Assembly (NCBI RefSeq): GCF_006171285.1
Contig: NZ_CP040889.1
Coordinates: forward strand, 62,001-126,000
Reading direction: 5' to 3'
DNA: 64,000 nucleotides
Origin: Leclercia adecarboxylata
GTDB taxonomy: Bacteria > Pseudomonadota > Gammaproteobacteria > Enterobacterales > Enterobacteriaceae
Part shown: positions 7,161-18,290 of the stretch, piece after piece
Layout: every line of letters begins with the position of its first letter
How positions within the stretch are numbered: the stretch's first letter is position 1
Position numbers and translations under genes: made by a program
The notes under the pieces: model-generated
What the model was told of the DNA's origin: nothing
Databases searched by the model: none
The model's input: the letters and a program-made list of their open reading frames with translations, nothing else

Positions 7161-7663
7161 TCGACAACGATAAAGACAATGTGAAGCAGCTTGTTAACCG
7201 ACTAAAGGAAATGCAGGAACAGTCCGGTACGCATATCCCAGCCTGGATGCTTGATGAAAATCGTTATGGGAAGGGTGAGCTGACAGATGAAGAACAGCAT
7301 GAGTGGGCAGAAACCGTCGTCCAGTCCATGCGCGGGACGGTCGCTCTGCTCTATCTCCTCAGTTGCGAAAACCGCTGGGGACTTCGCAACGGCGAATACC
7401 AGTTTAAAACCGGGGAGTTTGCTTTCGGCTTAACGTGGGAACTCATCGAAAATCTGCTTGTTGAGCATGTAGAAGGCGCGCTGATCGAACACAAGCCCAA
7501 GGAACGGTATCTGGCTGTGTTCCAGTTCTACAGCGCCAATTATCAGCGCCTGAAAGAAGATGGTAATTCATGGTTCACAGCCTTTCTCGACGAGATGTTT
7601 GTGGATCTTGCAAATCGCCTTCGCCCAGGCGAATCGGCACCCGTTCAGCACATTTTGCATTGA
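7157..7663 (+). CDS. Phage early protein, unknown
   Basis: The 168-aa protein is acidic and largely helical (LKEMQEQSGTHIPAWMLDE, ELIENLLVEHVEGALIEH), starting inside the previous stop (ATGA). No domain is recognised. It lies just before the ORF6N gene in the pL operon. Confidence 0.65.
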   Translation: MIDNDKDNVKQLVNRLKEMQEQSGTHIPAWMLDENRYGKGELTDEEQHEWAETVVQSMRGTVALLYLLSCENRWGLRNGEYQFKTGEFAFGLTWELIENLLVEHVEGALIEHKPKERYLAVFQFYSANYQRLKEDGNSWFTAFLDEMFVDLANRLRPGESAPVQHILH

Positions 7664-7674
7664 GGATAATGACG

Positions 7675-8424
7675 ATGAACACAGTAACCATCAATAACAA
7701 ACAGCTCCCGGCAGTTGAATATCGCGGCCAGCGCGTTGTGACTCTGGCAATGATTGATGAAGTCCACCAGCGCCCGGAAGGTACAGCTCGTGCCGCGTTT
7801 AACCGTAACCGCTCACACTTTATTGAAGGTGTGGATTTTCTTGAATTGACTGCGGACGTAATACGTACGGAGTCACTATCAGAGGTTTTTGCCGCTCGTA
7901 CTGCCAAAGGCATCATTCTGTTCGAGTCTGGCTACCTGATGCTGACGAAACCTTTTAATGACGACCTGGCCTGGCAGATTCAGCGCGAGCTGGTTAACAG
8001 CTACTTCCGTACTCACCGACAACAACCCCTGACCGAAATCGAAATGATCGCCGCGATGGCCGCCGACGCAGTTCGCCAGCAGAAGCGCCTGAATCATGTG
8101 GAAGAGCAGATCGAAACAGTAACCGAAGCTGTAGAGAATATTAAGCGTGGCAACATGCGTGCAGGCTATGTCGGTTATCGGCAGGTGGTCGCCAAAAGTG
8201 GCATGACTGACTCGAAATGCCGCAACCTGGTAAACGCCTACCGCATCCCGACAGACACGCACGAGTTCATGACGCCAGATGGCCTTCTCTCCCGCCGCGC
8301 CATCGTGGAACTTGAGCCATTTATGGCAGCGTTCCGCCAGATGATGTCCGAAGCGGAACCCCGGGGCACCCGCTGGTATCACCCAAAAATGGGTTTGTTT
8401 CAGGCTATCGGGTGGGAGGGTTAA
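7675..8424 (+). CDS. ORF6N-domain phage regulatory protein
   Basis: The 249-aa protein opens with an ORF6N domain (residues about 8-95: RVVTLAMIDEVHQRPEGTAR, FNRNRSHFIEGVDF, GYLMLTKPFNDDLAWQIQREL), a DNA-binding module of phage anti-repressor and Roi-like proteins. A coiled-coil segment follows (VEEQIETVTEAVENI), then a C-terminal domain. The ATG at 7675 is preferred over 7669 for its nine-base spacing to GAGG. It probably regulates phage or host genes early in infection; the target is unknown. Confidence 0.8.
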   Translation: MNTVTINNKQLPAVEYRGQRVVTLAMIDEVHQRPEGTARAAFNRNRSHFIEGVDFLELTADVIRTESLSEVFAARTAKGIILFESGYLMLTKPFNDDLAWQIQRELVNSYFRTHRQQPLTEIEMIAAMAADAVRQQKRLNHVEEQIETVTEAVENIKRGNMRAGYVGYRQVVAKSGMTDSKCRNLVNAYRIPTDTHEFMTPDGLLSRRAIVELEPFMAAFRQMMSEAEPRGTRWYHPKMGLFQAIGWEG

Positions 8425-8426
8425 CA

Positions 8427-8849
8427 GTGACGAGCAATGATATCTGTCTGCCAGCTGGTTCAATCGAGCAGGCCCACCAGCAGGCGCTGACATGGGTGTG
8501 TGATGCATACCTGTTTCACCTGGTCTGCCTGCACCGTCGGCCCGTATATCGCCACCAGTACGGCGACATCTCGCTTAATCAGCCAGCTCTGCGGGGCTTT
8601 ATTGATTCATACCTCACTGATAGGGGCTGGAGCGTGGAGCGCCGACGGGCGCATTACATCAATATTCTCGATCTCATCAAATACATGCATCGCAGCAATT
8701 CTGATTTTATCGACTGGGGTACGGTGCCGGTCCTTACGTCGAGAGGGATCCGCTGGATGAATGCCTGCTTCTCCCGCCTGGGCGAAATGGTTAACAGTTA
8801 CGGTGGCTGGGAAAACGTCGTCAGGGTAAGCGATGAGGTTAAGCGATGA
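8427..8849 (+). CDS. Phage early protein, unknown
   Basis: The 140-aa protein reads from a GTG placed seven bases after GGAGG; an upstream in-frame ATG lies inside the ORF6N gene and lacks a ribosome site. It is basic and rich in Tyr, His and Arg (YLTDRGWSVERRRAHYINIL). No family is recognised. It overlaps the next small gene by four bases. Confidence 0.6.
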   Translation: MTSNDICLPAGSIEQAHQQALTWVCDAYLFHLVCLHRRPVYRHQYGDISLNQPALRGFIDSYLTDRGWSVERRRAHYINILDLIKYMHRSNSDFIDWGTVPVLTSRGIRWMNACFSRLGEMVNSYGGWENVVRVSDEVKR

Positions 8850-8941
8850 AACAGTTCATTAACTCATTTCTGATCGCCATTCTTCTGGTGTTCATCGTGA
8901 TTGGTACGTTGATTGAGTACACATTTTTGGCAGATTTCTGA
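8846..8941 (+). CDS. 31-residue single-pass membrane protein
   Basis: The ORF starts in the previous stop (ATGA) and encodes MKQFINSFLIAILLVFIVIG followed by TLIEYTFLADF. About 18 hydrophobic residues form one transmembrane helix behind a short basic start. The four-base coupling on the left and the excisionase start nine bases after it support translation. Function unknown. Confidence 0.55.
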   Translation: MKQFINSFLIAILLVFIVIGTLIEYTFLADF

Positions 8942-8949
8942 GGTGAATC

Positions 8950-9195
8950 ATGCGTAATACATCGGACATCGTTCTCCTGGTCCCGAACGACTGGGTCTGT
9001 GAAAGCGTACTTATCGCGGTAACCGGGCTTAAGCCCGGAACTATCCTCCGGGCCAGAAAGGAATGCTGGATGGTCGGCCAGGAATACGTGCACGTTTCAC
9101 CGGACGGGAACCCGAAACCGTCCAGCGAGTGCATGTACAACCGCAAAGCGGTCGATGCATGGGTGGACTCGATGAAAAACAAACAGCCCGGGTGA
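8950..9195 (+). CDS. xis: Excisionase (DUF1233 type)
   Basis: This 81-aa protein matches the small winged-helix-like excisionase family of lambdoid phages (VPNDWVCESVLIAVTGLKPG, IL.ARKECWMVGQEYVHVSPDG, MYNRKAVDAWVD). Xis bends attachment-site DNA and steers the integrase towards excision. It lies 55 bases before the integrase gene in the same orientation, the usual order. GAGG precedes the ATG. Confidence 0.8.
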   Translation: MRNTSDIVLLVPNDWVCESVLIAVTGLKPGTILRARKECWMVGQEYVHVSPDGNPKPSSECMYNRKAVDAWVDSMKNKQPG

Positions 9196-9250
9196 TTTGA
9201 TGCCATGAAAAAGGTAAGCTCAGATCGCTCTTGGGCGTCTGGAGGAATCA

Positions 9251-10564
9251 ATGGATAAGTTTGACTATCCAACAGGCGTCGAAAACCACGGCGGCTCGTT
9301 GCGCATCTGGTTCAGTTACAAAGGTAAGCGTGTCAGGGAAAACCTCGGTGTCCCTGACACCATTAAAAACAGGAAGATCGCCGGGGAACTGCGGACATCG
9401 GTATGTTTCGCTATCCGCACAGGGACGTTCGACTATGCGTCAAGGTTCCCCGAATCACCTCATCTCAAAACTTTTGGGATAGGTAAGAAAGAAATCACAG
9501 TGAAAGAACTTGAAGAAAAGTGGCTGGATCTGAAAAAGATGGAAATTTCTTCGAACGCCCTCAATCGCTATGAGTCGGTCGTAAGAAATGTAGTGCCGAG
9601 GATCGGAGGGGGTCGGCTGGTAGCCTCGGTGACCAAAGAGGAACTGCTGTATATCAGGAAAGATTTACTGACCGGTCACCAGACGCCAATGAAGGGGAAG
9701 GCCCCGGCGAAGGGACGAAGTGTTGTTACCGTGAATTATTACATGACAACAATCGCCGGAATGTTCCAGTTTGCGGCTGATCACGGCTACTTAGAAGCGA
9801 ATCCGTTTGAAGGTATTAAGCCGCTTAAGAAAGCCAGGGTAGAGCCAGATCCGCTTTCTCGTGACGAATTTATCCGTCTTATTGATGCATGCCGGCATCA
9901 ACAGACGAAAAACCTGTGGTCACTGGCAGTGTACACAGGGGTGCGTCACGGGGAGCTGCTCTCCCTGGCCTGGGAGGATATCGATCTTAAAGCGGGAACA
10001 ATAACAGTACGCCGCAATTATACGAAACTGGGCGAGTTCACTCTACCAAAAACTGAGGCCAGCACGAACAGAGTGATTCACCTGATAGAACCCGCGGTTA
10101 GCGTCCTGAGAAATCAGGCTGAAATGACAAGGCTGGGTAAGCAGCACCACATCGATGTTCAGTTGCGCGAGTATGGCCGAACCGAGCGGCATGACTGTAC
10201 CTTTGTCTTTAACCCTCAGTTAGTCAGGCGCAGCGAGCAGGTGGGTTTTGTTTATAAGGTCGATTCGATAGGTGACTCCTGGGACGCAGCGGTTAAGCGA
10301 GCAGGCATTAGGCACAGGAAAGCCTATCAGTCGCGTCATACGTACGCATGCTGGTCATTGTCCGCTGGAGCTAACCCCAGCTTCATTGCCAGCCAGATGG
10401 GCCACGCTAGCGCCCAGATGGTGTTCAATGTGTACGGAGCGTGGATGGCTGACAGTAGCTCAGAGCAAATAGCGATGCTCAATCAGAAACTGGCCGCCTT
10501 TGCCCCATCAATGCCCCATAGCCTACAGGGGAGCGATGGGGCATTATTAAAATCAGTAAGTTAG
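9251..10564 (+). CDS. int: Tyrosine integrase targeting yecE
   Basis: This 437-aa tyrosine recombinase has an N-terminal arm-binding domain (residues about 10-75), a core-binding domain (85-190) and a catalytic domain with Arg232 (GVRHGELL), Arg362 (YQSRHTYA), His385 (QMGHAS) and nucleophile Tyr395 (VFNVYGAW). The first His of the usual HxxR box is Tyr here, as in other phage integrases. GGAGG gives a strong ribosome site. The gene ends about 20 bases before the truncated yecE, so the adjacent junction is its attachment site. Confidence 0.95.
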   Translation: MDKFDYPTGVENHGGSLRIWFSYKGKRVRENLGVPDTIKNRKIAGELRTSVCFAIRTGTFDYASRFPESPHLKTFGIGKKEITVKELEEKWLDLKKMEISSNALNRYESVVRNVVPRIGGGRLVASVTKEELLYIRKDLLTGHQTPMKGKAPAKGRSVVTVNYYMTTIAGMFQFAADHGYLEANPFEGIKPLKKARVEPDPLSRDEFIRLIDACRHQQTKNLWSLAVYTGVRHGELLSLAWEDIDLKAGTITVRRNYTKLGEFTLPKTEASTNRVIHLIEPAVSVLRNQAEMTRLGKQHHIDVQLREYGRTERHDCTFVFNPQLVRRSEQVGFVYKVDSIGDSWDAAVKRAGIRHRKAYQSRHTYACWSLSAGANPSFIASQMGHASAQMVFNVYGAWMADSSSEQIAMLNQKLAAFAPSMPHSLQGSDGALLKSVS

Positions 10565-10570
10565 TTAGCG

Positions 10571-10601
10571 TTACCCCACATGTTAACTGTGTGGAGGGTA
10601 A
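10571..10601. other. Prophage-chromosome junction (att site) within yecE
   Basis: Phage DNA ends and yecE coding similarity begins at about 10583. The junction has imperfect inverted arms (TTACCCCACA at 10571-10580 and TGTGGAGGGTAA at 10590-10601) around TGTTAACTG, the layout expected of paired integrase core sites. yecE is an established integration site for lambdoid phages, including some Stx phages. The exact crossover needs the other junction, which is outside the window. Confidence 0.7.
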
Positions 10602-11316
10602 TACCACGCTGTACGCGCTGCCTAAACCTGAGGTGGTGGCGCGCTGGCGGGAGCAGACCGGCGACGACTTCCGCTTCTGCTTTAAATTCCCGGCCACCAT
10701 CTCCCATCAGGCCGCGCTGCGTAACTGCGACGATTTAACCGCCGAGTTTTTCACCCGCCTGTCGCCGCTGGCCGACCGCATCGGACAGTACTGGGTGCAA
10801 CTGCCTGCCACCTTTGACCCGCGCGATCTGCCCGCGCTCTGGCAGTTTCTCGACGCCCTGCCCCGGGAATTTACCTACGGCGTAGAGGTCCGTCATCCTG
10901 AGTTCTTTATGAAAGGCGAAGCGGAGCAAGCGCTTAACCGCGGCCTGCACGAGCGCGGCGTCAACCGGACGATTCTCGACAGCCGTCCCGTTCATGCCGC
11001 CGTTGCGCATAACGAAGCCATCATCGAAGCGCAGCGCAAAAAACCGAAGGTGCCGGTGCATGCGGTGATGACCGCCAGTAATCCGATGGTGCGGTTTATC
11101 GGCAGCGACAATATGCCGCAAAACCAGGCGCTGTTTGCCGTCTGGCTGCAGACCCTGGCGAAGTGGGAACTGACCGCCACCCCCTATCTTTTTTTACATA
11201 CTCCCGATATCGCCCAGGCGCCGGAACTGGTCGATGCTCTCTGGCAGGCCTTGCAGGCCGTGGCGCCGTCCATTGGCGATGCCCCCACTATTCCGCAGCA
11301 ATCTTCTCTTTTCTAA
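10585..11316 (+). pseudogene. yecE: yecE 3' portion (DUF72), 5' end displaced by prophage
   Basis: The frame matches E. coli YecE from about residue 30 (NCVEGNTTLYALPKPEVV) to the C-terminus (PQQSSLF), but the first 30 or so residues are missing because phage sequence begins there. DUF72 proteins have a TIM-barrel-like fold and no settled function. The only nearby start is the GTG at 10591, with no ribosome site. Probably nothing functional is made while the prophage is in place; excision would restore the gene. Confidence 0.9.
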
Positions 11317-11367
11317 TCTCAGCCCCTATCATATGAAATGCCATCTGCCAAAAAACAGGGAGTTTGT

Positions 11368-13512
<2,145 letters not shown>

Positions 13513-13517
13513 TTTTT

Positions 13518-13550
13518 GCCGGGTGGCGGCTTCGCCTTACCCGGCCTACA
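13518..13550. repeat. REP element
   Basis: The imperfect palindrome GCCGGGTGGCGGCTTCGCC continuing to TTACCCGGCCTACA is the enterobacterial REP type. It directly follows cmoB. Confidence 0.85.
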
Positions 13551-13569
13551 AAACAACATCTGCCATTTT

Positions 13570-13691
13570 ATCCGAAATATTTCGAGTTGCAGCAAGGCGG
13601 CAACGCAGCGAATCCCCGGGAGCTTACATCAGTAAGTGACCGGGGTGAGCGAGGCAGCCAACGCCGCTGCGGCTTGAAATATGAAGGATAA
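13570..13691. repeat. ERIC element
   Basis: The segment carries the conserved ERIC centre (GAATCCCCGGGAGCTTACAT then AGTAAGTGACCGGGGTGAGC) with the usual outer arms TTTCGAGTTGCAGCAAGGCGG and GCGGCTTGAAATATGA. Near full length (about 125 bases). It lies in the convergent cmoB-cutC gap. Confidence 0.95.
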
Positions 13692-13695
13692 AGGA

Positions 13696-13730
13696 TAAAA
13701 AAAGGCCCCTGTTGAAATTGCAGGGGCCTG
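13696..13730 (-). terminator. cutC terminator
   Basis: The hairpin AGGCCCCTG ... CAGGGGCCT is followed by seven T when read on the minus strand. It lies 50 bases past the cutC stop. Confidence 0.85.
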
Positions 13731-13780
13731 GTACAAACAAGCATCACATTGGGCGACATGATGCGCGGTAAAAACTGGTT

Positions 13781-14524
13781 TTAGCGGCGATACTGCTCGA
13801 TTATCGCCTTCATTCGGGCTACCGACTCTCCCTCAACGCCATAGCGGGAATATTCATCCGCTTCGGCATCAGTCGACATCGACAACCCTGTATTGCGATA
13901 GCGCATGGGTGATGGCCACCATTTCCCGGCCGAGCTGTGAAGCTCTTCAACCCCTGCCTGTAAAAACGTCTCCAGGTTGGCGGCGCGAACGCCAGCACCC
14001 GCCATTATTATTGGAACACCTGATTGCGCTTTTAGTTCCTTAATTAATGAAATACCTTTTTCAGCAGACGACTGCTGGCCGGATGTCAGCACACGCGCCA
14101 CCCCCAGTTCCGCCAGCTTTTCAAAGCCTTGCTGCGGATTGATGCACATATCGAAGGCACGATGAAAAGTTACCGCCATCCCCTGTGCGGCGGCCATAAT
14201 CTGGCGCATACGCGGCATATCGATGTCGCCGTCTTCATCCAGCAGGCCGGTCACCAGCCCCGGATACCCCAGCTCTTTCACAAGGGCGATATCCTCGAGC
14301 ATGGCGTTAAACTCGCCGCTGCTGTAGCAAAAATCCCCGCCGCGGGGCCGGATAATCGGGTGAACCGGAATACGCACCGCCTGACGCACCGATTTCAGTA
14401 CGCCATAAGACGGGGTCAGCCCACCCTCTTTCGGAGCGGCACAGAGCTCAATACGATCGGCACCCTGCTCCTGCGCGGTCAGGGCACACTCCATGCTGTA
14501 ACAACAGATCTCAAGCAATGCCAT
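13781..14524 (-). CDS. cutC: CutC family protein
   Basis: This 247-aa TIM-barrel protein matches E. coli CutC from [17 protein letters not shown] through [19 protein letters not shown]. CutC was named for copper tolerance, but its molecular activity is unproven. It is followed by a terminator and preceded by yecM nine bases upstream, so the two are probably cotranscribed. Confidence 0.95.
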   Translation of the reverse strand: MALLEICCYSMECALTAQEQGADRIELCAAPKEGGLTPSYGVLKSVRQAVRIPVHPIIRPRGGDFCYSSGEFNAMLEDIALVKELGYPGLVTGLLDEDGDIDMPRMRQIMAAAQGMAVTFHRAFDMCINPQQGFEKLAELGVARVLTSGQQSSAEKGISLIKELKAQSGVPIIMAGAGVRAANLETFLQAGVEELHSSAGKWWPSPMRYRNTGLSMSTDAEADEYSRYGVEGESVARMKAIIEQYRR

Positions 14525-14533
14525 AAAGCCTCC

Positions 14534-15094
14534 TTATTCTTCGCTGGCGACAATCTGCTCGATTGTCCAGGGGTGAAACTTCACCGTCACGTTGCCGTCG
14601 GTCACCGCCAGGGTGGGATTGGGTAGACGCTCATGCTCCCCTTTTGGCGAACTGGTTTTCACAAAGATCCCGGGCTGGCTTAACCCCTCGTCAGAGAGCA
14701 GCGCCAGGGCGCGGGCATTCAGGGTATCCGGGTCGCCGGGCAGGACGATTTCGATATGCTCCCAGCCTTCGTGCGGGTAGCGTTTTTCACCCGGCCAGGG
14801 CAGCTCGACCACAGTAAAGCGCCAGTGGTCGACGCACACCGGCTCGTGCAGCTTAAACAGGCAGATGGGACGGCCATTGATGATGTTTTCCGAGAGCAGC
14901 TCGCCGCACTGCTCAAACCCGCGCCGCCAGCGTTCCGCAGTGGCGTTCTGGTGGCAGCGCAGGGAGATGTGGTCCGCCGCGAGCGGGGCGATATCCAGAC
15001 CCAGGCGAGCGGAAAGCGCCGTAAAGGCGTCGGTGAAACGCGGTAAATCGGCTGCAATGTCCTGCAGCTCGTCAACAGATTGCCAGTTCGCCAT
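14534..15094 (-). CDS. yecM: VOC-fold protein YecM
   Basis: The 186-aa protein matches E. coli YecM (MANWQSVDELQDIAADLPRF, LRCHQNATAERWRRGFEQCG, HEGWEHIEIVLPGD). It has a vicinal-oxygen-chelate fold with likely metal-binding His and Glu residues; the substrate is unknown. The ATG at 15094 is chosen by homology over an upstream in-frame ATG. It is divergent from argS across a 174-base gap. Confidence 0.93.
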   Translation of the reverse strand: MANWQSVDELQDIAADLPRFTDAFTALSARLGLDIAPLAADHISLRCHQNATAERWRRGFEQCGELLSENIINGRPICLFKLHEPVCVDHWRFTVVELPWPGEKRYPHEGWEHIEIVLPGDPDTLNARALALLSDEGLSQPGIFVKTSSPKGEHERLPNPTLAVTDGNVTVKFHPWTIEQIVASEE

Positions 15095-15268
15095 CGTTAA
15101 TACTCTTATCGTCACGCAAAAGCGTTAATTTACTCTGTTGCCCGCCTGCGACCAACCGCTGATTTGAGCCAGTGCTGACGGCAACGGGCAATTGCAGTAT
15201 ACTCCCGGCCTAATTTCTTTAACTGATGCGACAGCATGATGGTCGCGTCAAAAATGTAAGGTATCCCG

Positions 15269-17002
15269 GTGAATATTCAGGCTCTTCTCTCAGAAAAAGT
15301 CAGTCAGGCACTGATTGCTGCAGGCGCACCTGCAGACTGTGAACCGCAGGTTCGTCAGTCAGCGAAAGTACAGTTTGGCGACTATCAGGCCAATGGCGTG
15401 ATGGCAGTGGCTAAAAAACTGGGCATGGCGCCGCGACAACTCGCAGAGCAGGTCCTGACGCATCTGGATCTCAAGGGTATCGCCAGCAAAACCGAAATCG
15501 CCGGTCCGGGCTTTATCAATATCTTCCTCGACCCGGCTTTCCTGGCGCAGAACGTGGATGCCGCGCTGCAGTCCGACCGTCTGGGCGTGGCGCAGCCGCA
15601 GGCTCAGACCATCGTTGTCGACTACTCCGCCCCGAACGTGGCGAAAGAGATGCACGTCGGCCACCTGCGCTCCACCATCATCGGTGACGCCGCGGGGCGC
15701 ACCCTGGAGTTCCTCGGCCACAACGTGATCCGTGCGAACCACGTCGGCGACTGGGGCACCCAGTTCGGCATGCTGATCGCCTGGCTGGAGAAACAGCAGC
15801 AGGAAAACGCCGGTGAGATGGCGCTGGCGGACCTCGAAGGCTTTTACCGCGACGCGAAAAAGCACTACGACGAAGACGAAGCCTTCGCCGAGCGCGCGCG
15901 CAGCTACGTGGTGAAACTGCAGGGTGGCGATGCCTACTTCCTCGAGATGTGGCGCAAGCTGGTGGACATCACCATGTCTCAGAACCAGATCACCTACGAT
16001 CGTCTGAACGTGACCCTGACCCGCAAAGACGTGATGGGTGAAAGCCTCTACAACCCAATGCTGGCCGGTATCGTGGCCGATCTGAAGGCCAAAGGCCTGG
16101 CGGTCGAAAGCGAAGGCGCGACGGTGGTGTTCCTTGATGAGTACAAAAACAAGGAAGGCGAACCGATGGGCGTCATCATCCAGAAAAAGGATGGCGGCTT
16201 CCTCTACACCACCACCGATATCGCCTGCGCCAAGTATCGCTACGAGACGCTGCATGCGGATCGCGTGCTCTATTACATCGACTCCCGTCAGCACCAGCAC
16301 CTGATGCAGGCGTGGACCATCGTGCGCAAAGCGGGCTACGTGCCGGATTCCGTACCGCTGGAACACCACATGTTCGGCATGATGCTGGGTAAAGACGGCA
16401 AGCCGTTCAAAACCCGTGCAGGCGGCACCGTGAAGCTGGCGGATCTGCTGGATGAGGCGCTGGAGCGTGCCCGTCGTCTGGTGGCCGAGAAAAACCCGGA
16501 CATGCCTGCTGACGAGCTGGAAAAACTGGCCAACGCCGTCGGTATCGGTGCGGTGAAATATGCGGATCTGTCCAAGAACCGTACCACCGACTACGTTTTC
16601 GACTGGGATAACATGCTGGCGTTTGAAGGCAACACCGCGCCGTATATGCAGTATGCCTATACCCGCGTGCTGTCTGTCTTCCGTAAAGCTGACATCGATG
16701 AAAGCGCGCTGGCCCAGGCGCAGGTGACCATCACTGAAGATCGTGAGGCGCAGCTGGCGGCGCGTCTGCTGCAGTTCGAAGAGACGCTCTCCGTGGTCGC
16801 CCGCGACGGTACGCCGCATGTGATGTGTGCCTATCTGTACGATCTGGCAGGCCTGTTCTCTGGCTTCTATGAGCACTGCCCTATCCTCTCTGCCGAGAGC
16901 GAAGCGGTTCGCAACAGCCGCCTGAAGCTGGCGCAGTTGACGGCGAAGACCCTGAAGCTGGGTCTGGATACCCTGGGTATCGAAACCGTAGAACGTATGT
17001 AA
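15269..17002 (+). CDS. argS: Arginyl-tRNA synthetase
   Basis: ArgS charges tRNA-Arg with arginine in the cytoplasm. The 577-aa class I enzyme has the N-terminal tRNA D-loop-binding domain, the HIGH-type motif HVGH ([14 protein letters not shown], about residue 130), the KMSKS-equivalent [13 protein letters not shown] and the C-terminal anticodon-binding domain. As in E. coli it starts with GTG, here after AAGG. A REP element and a strong terminator follow. Essential gene with no anomaly. Confidence 0.98.
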   Translation: MNIQALLSEKVSQALIAAGAPADCEPQVRQSAKVQFGDYQANGVMAVAKKLGMAPRQLAEQVLTHLDLKGIASKTEIAGPGFINIFLDPAFLAQNVDAALQSDRLGVAQPQAQTIVVDYSAPNVAKEMHVGHLRSTIIGDAAGRTLEFLGHNVIRANHVGDWGTQFGMLIAWLEKQQQENAGEMALADLEGFYRDAKKHYDEDEAFAERARSYVVKLQGGDAYFLEMWRKLVDITMSQNQITYDRLNVTLTRKDVMGESLYNPMLAGIVADLKAKGLAVESEGATVVFLDEYKNKEGEPMGVIIQKKDGGFLYTTTDIACAKYRYETLHADRVLYYIDSRQHQHLMQAWTIVRKAGYVPDSVPLEHHMFGMMLGKDGKPFKTRAGGTVKLADLLDEALERARRLVAEKNPDMPADELEKLANAVGIGAVKYADLSKNRTTDYVFDWDNMLAFEGNTAPYMQYAYTRVLSVFRKADIDESALAQAQVTITEDREAQLAARLLQFEETLSVVARDGTPHVMCAYLYDLAGLFSGFYEHCPILSAESEAVRNSRLKLAQLTAKTLKLGLDTLGIETVERM

Positions 17003-17019
17003 CATCTTTACCCGGGTCA

Positions 17020-17055
17020 ATGCCTGATGGCGCTACGCTTATCAGGCCTACAAAA
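17020..17055. repeat. REP-like element
   Basis: GCCTGATGGCGCTACGCTTATCAGGCCTACA is the other common enterobacterial REP class, an imperfect palindrome immediately after argS. A partial REP (CCCCGGTAAGCGCAGCGCC) also lies at 17108-17135 beside the convergent rhiN gene. Confidence 0.8.
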
Positions 17056-17070
17056 CCCGGTAATGAAAAC

Positions 17071-17102
17071 AATAAACCCGGCGAAAGCCGGGTTTATTGT
17101 TT
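17071..17102 (+). terminator. argS terminator
   Basis: The perfect hairpin AATAAACCCGGC GAAA GCCGGGTTTATT is followed by a T-rich stretch. The A-rich left arm means it could also act on the minus strand. Confidence 0.9.
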
Positions 17103-17146
17103 TGTAGCCCCGGTAAGCGCAGCGCCACCGGGGAATTTCCACCAGA

Positions 17147-18286
17147 TCAGAAGAATTTCCGCAGATATTCCGTCAGACACAATATCGCCATCGCCTGACC
17201 GTACGGCATCGAGGTCAACGGGATCTGGCGATAGAACTCCAGATCGCTACCCATCCCGGTACCAAACGAGGTTTGCAGCAGCTCACCTTCCGGGGAGATG
17301 TTTTTGACAATCCCGCGAATGGCTTTTTCAGCCACCTCAGCATACTCCGGCCCCACGTAGCGCTTGCGCACCGCTTTCAGGATCCCGTAGCTGAACCCTG
17401 CCGTGGCGGACGCTTCCAGGTAGGAGTTCGGATCGTCGAGCAGCGTATGCCACAGGCCGCTCTCGTCCTGGCACTTCGCCAGCGCGGCAATCTGCGCATT
17501 CAGCACCTGCACCAGATAACGGCGCACGGCGTTGTTTTCCGGCAGATCCACCAGCTCGAGGAAATCCGGGATCACGATAGTCAGCCAGCTGTTGCCGCGC
17601 GCCCAGCGGGCGTTTGCAAAGTTATGCTGACCGTCGTAACTCCAGCCGTGGAACCACAGGCCGGTCTCCCTGTCCATCAGGTTCTGCACGTGCAGCAGGA
17701 ACTGATACACCGCCTCTTCCACATACTCTGGCTTGTTGAGCAGTTTGCCAATTTTCGCCAGCGGCAGGACGGTCATCATCAGGGTGTCGTCCCACATCTG
17801 CTGGTGGTTCTCTTCCGCCAGGGTGATGTGCTGCATGCCGCCATGATCGGTGCGCGGCATCTCGTTCATCGCCCACTCGGCCCAGCTCTCCAGCCACGGC
17901 AGCCAGGCCGGGTTGCGCGTCTCTTCATAGCGATACGCAAGGGTCAAAAACGGCGACATGGTGTTGACGTTTTTGGTCGTGGCCCCTTCGGCAAAGCGAT
18001 CGGCAAACCAGCTGTCGATGATGTCGCGCATCGCTTCATCCCCGGTCTGGCAGTAATACTGCCAGATGCCGTAGAGACCGACCCCGTGGGTCCACTCCCA
18101 GCCCGCCCAGCCTTTGGTGTCGATTACCCGCCCGTCGTCCAGCCGCAGTAAAAACTCGCCGGTTTTATCGTGAATGTTCACCAGGTTATGCGTCACTTTT
18201 TGGATCAGCGTTTTCAGCTCATCCCGGGCGATAAAACGCTCTGGCTGACGCAGTAACGGGCTATGTTTGACAGGCCAAACCTTCAT
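17147..18286 (-). CDS. rhiN: GH105 unsaturated rhamnogalacturonyl hydrolase (RhiN-like)
   Basis: This 379-aa protein has no signal peptide and belongs to the (alpha/alpha)6-barrel GH88/GH105 family (GWAGWEWTHGVGLYGIWQYY, QMWDDTLMMTVLP, WARGNSWLTIVIPDFLEL, YLEASATAGFSYGILKAV). Such enzymes remove the 4,5-unsaturated uronic acid left by rhamnogalacturonan lyases, releasing rhamnose. The family's catalytic Asp is probably in MWDDTL. It lies four bases after the transporter gene, reproducing the rhiTN pair of pectin-using enterobacteria. Substrate assignment rests on family and neighbour. Confidence 0.88.
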   Translation of the reverse strand: MKVWPVKHSPLLRQPERFIARDELKTLIQKVTHNLVNIHDKTGEFLLRLDDGRVIDTKGWAGWEWTHGVGLYGIWQYYCQTGDEAMRDIIDSWFADRFAEGATTKNVNTMSPFLTLAYRYEETRNPAWLPWLESWAEWAMNEMPRTDHGGMQHITLAEENHQQMWDDTLMMTVLPLAKIGKLLNKPEYVEEAVYQFLLHVQNLMDRETGLWFHGWSYDGQHNFANARWARGNSWLTIVIPDFLELVDLPENNAVRRYLVQVLNAQIAALAKCQDESGLWHTLLDDPNSYLEASATAGFSYGILKAVRKRYVGPEYAEVAEKAIRGIVKNISPEGELLQTSFGTGMGSDLEFYRQIPLTSMPYGQAMAILCLTEYLRKFF

Positions 18287-18290
18287 AATC

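Noticed and set aside
15359..17020. 553-codon minus-strand ORF
   Set aside because: Antisense shadow of argS, His/Arg/Gln-rich as expected from a GC-rich gene read in reverse.
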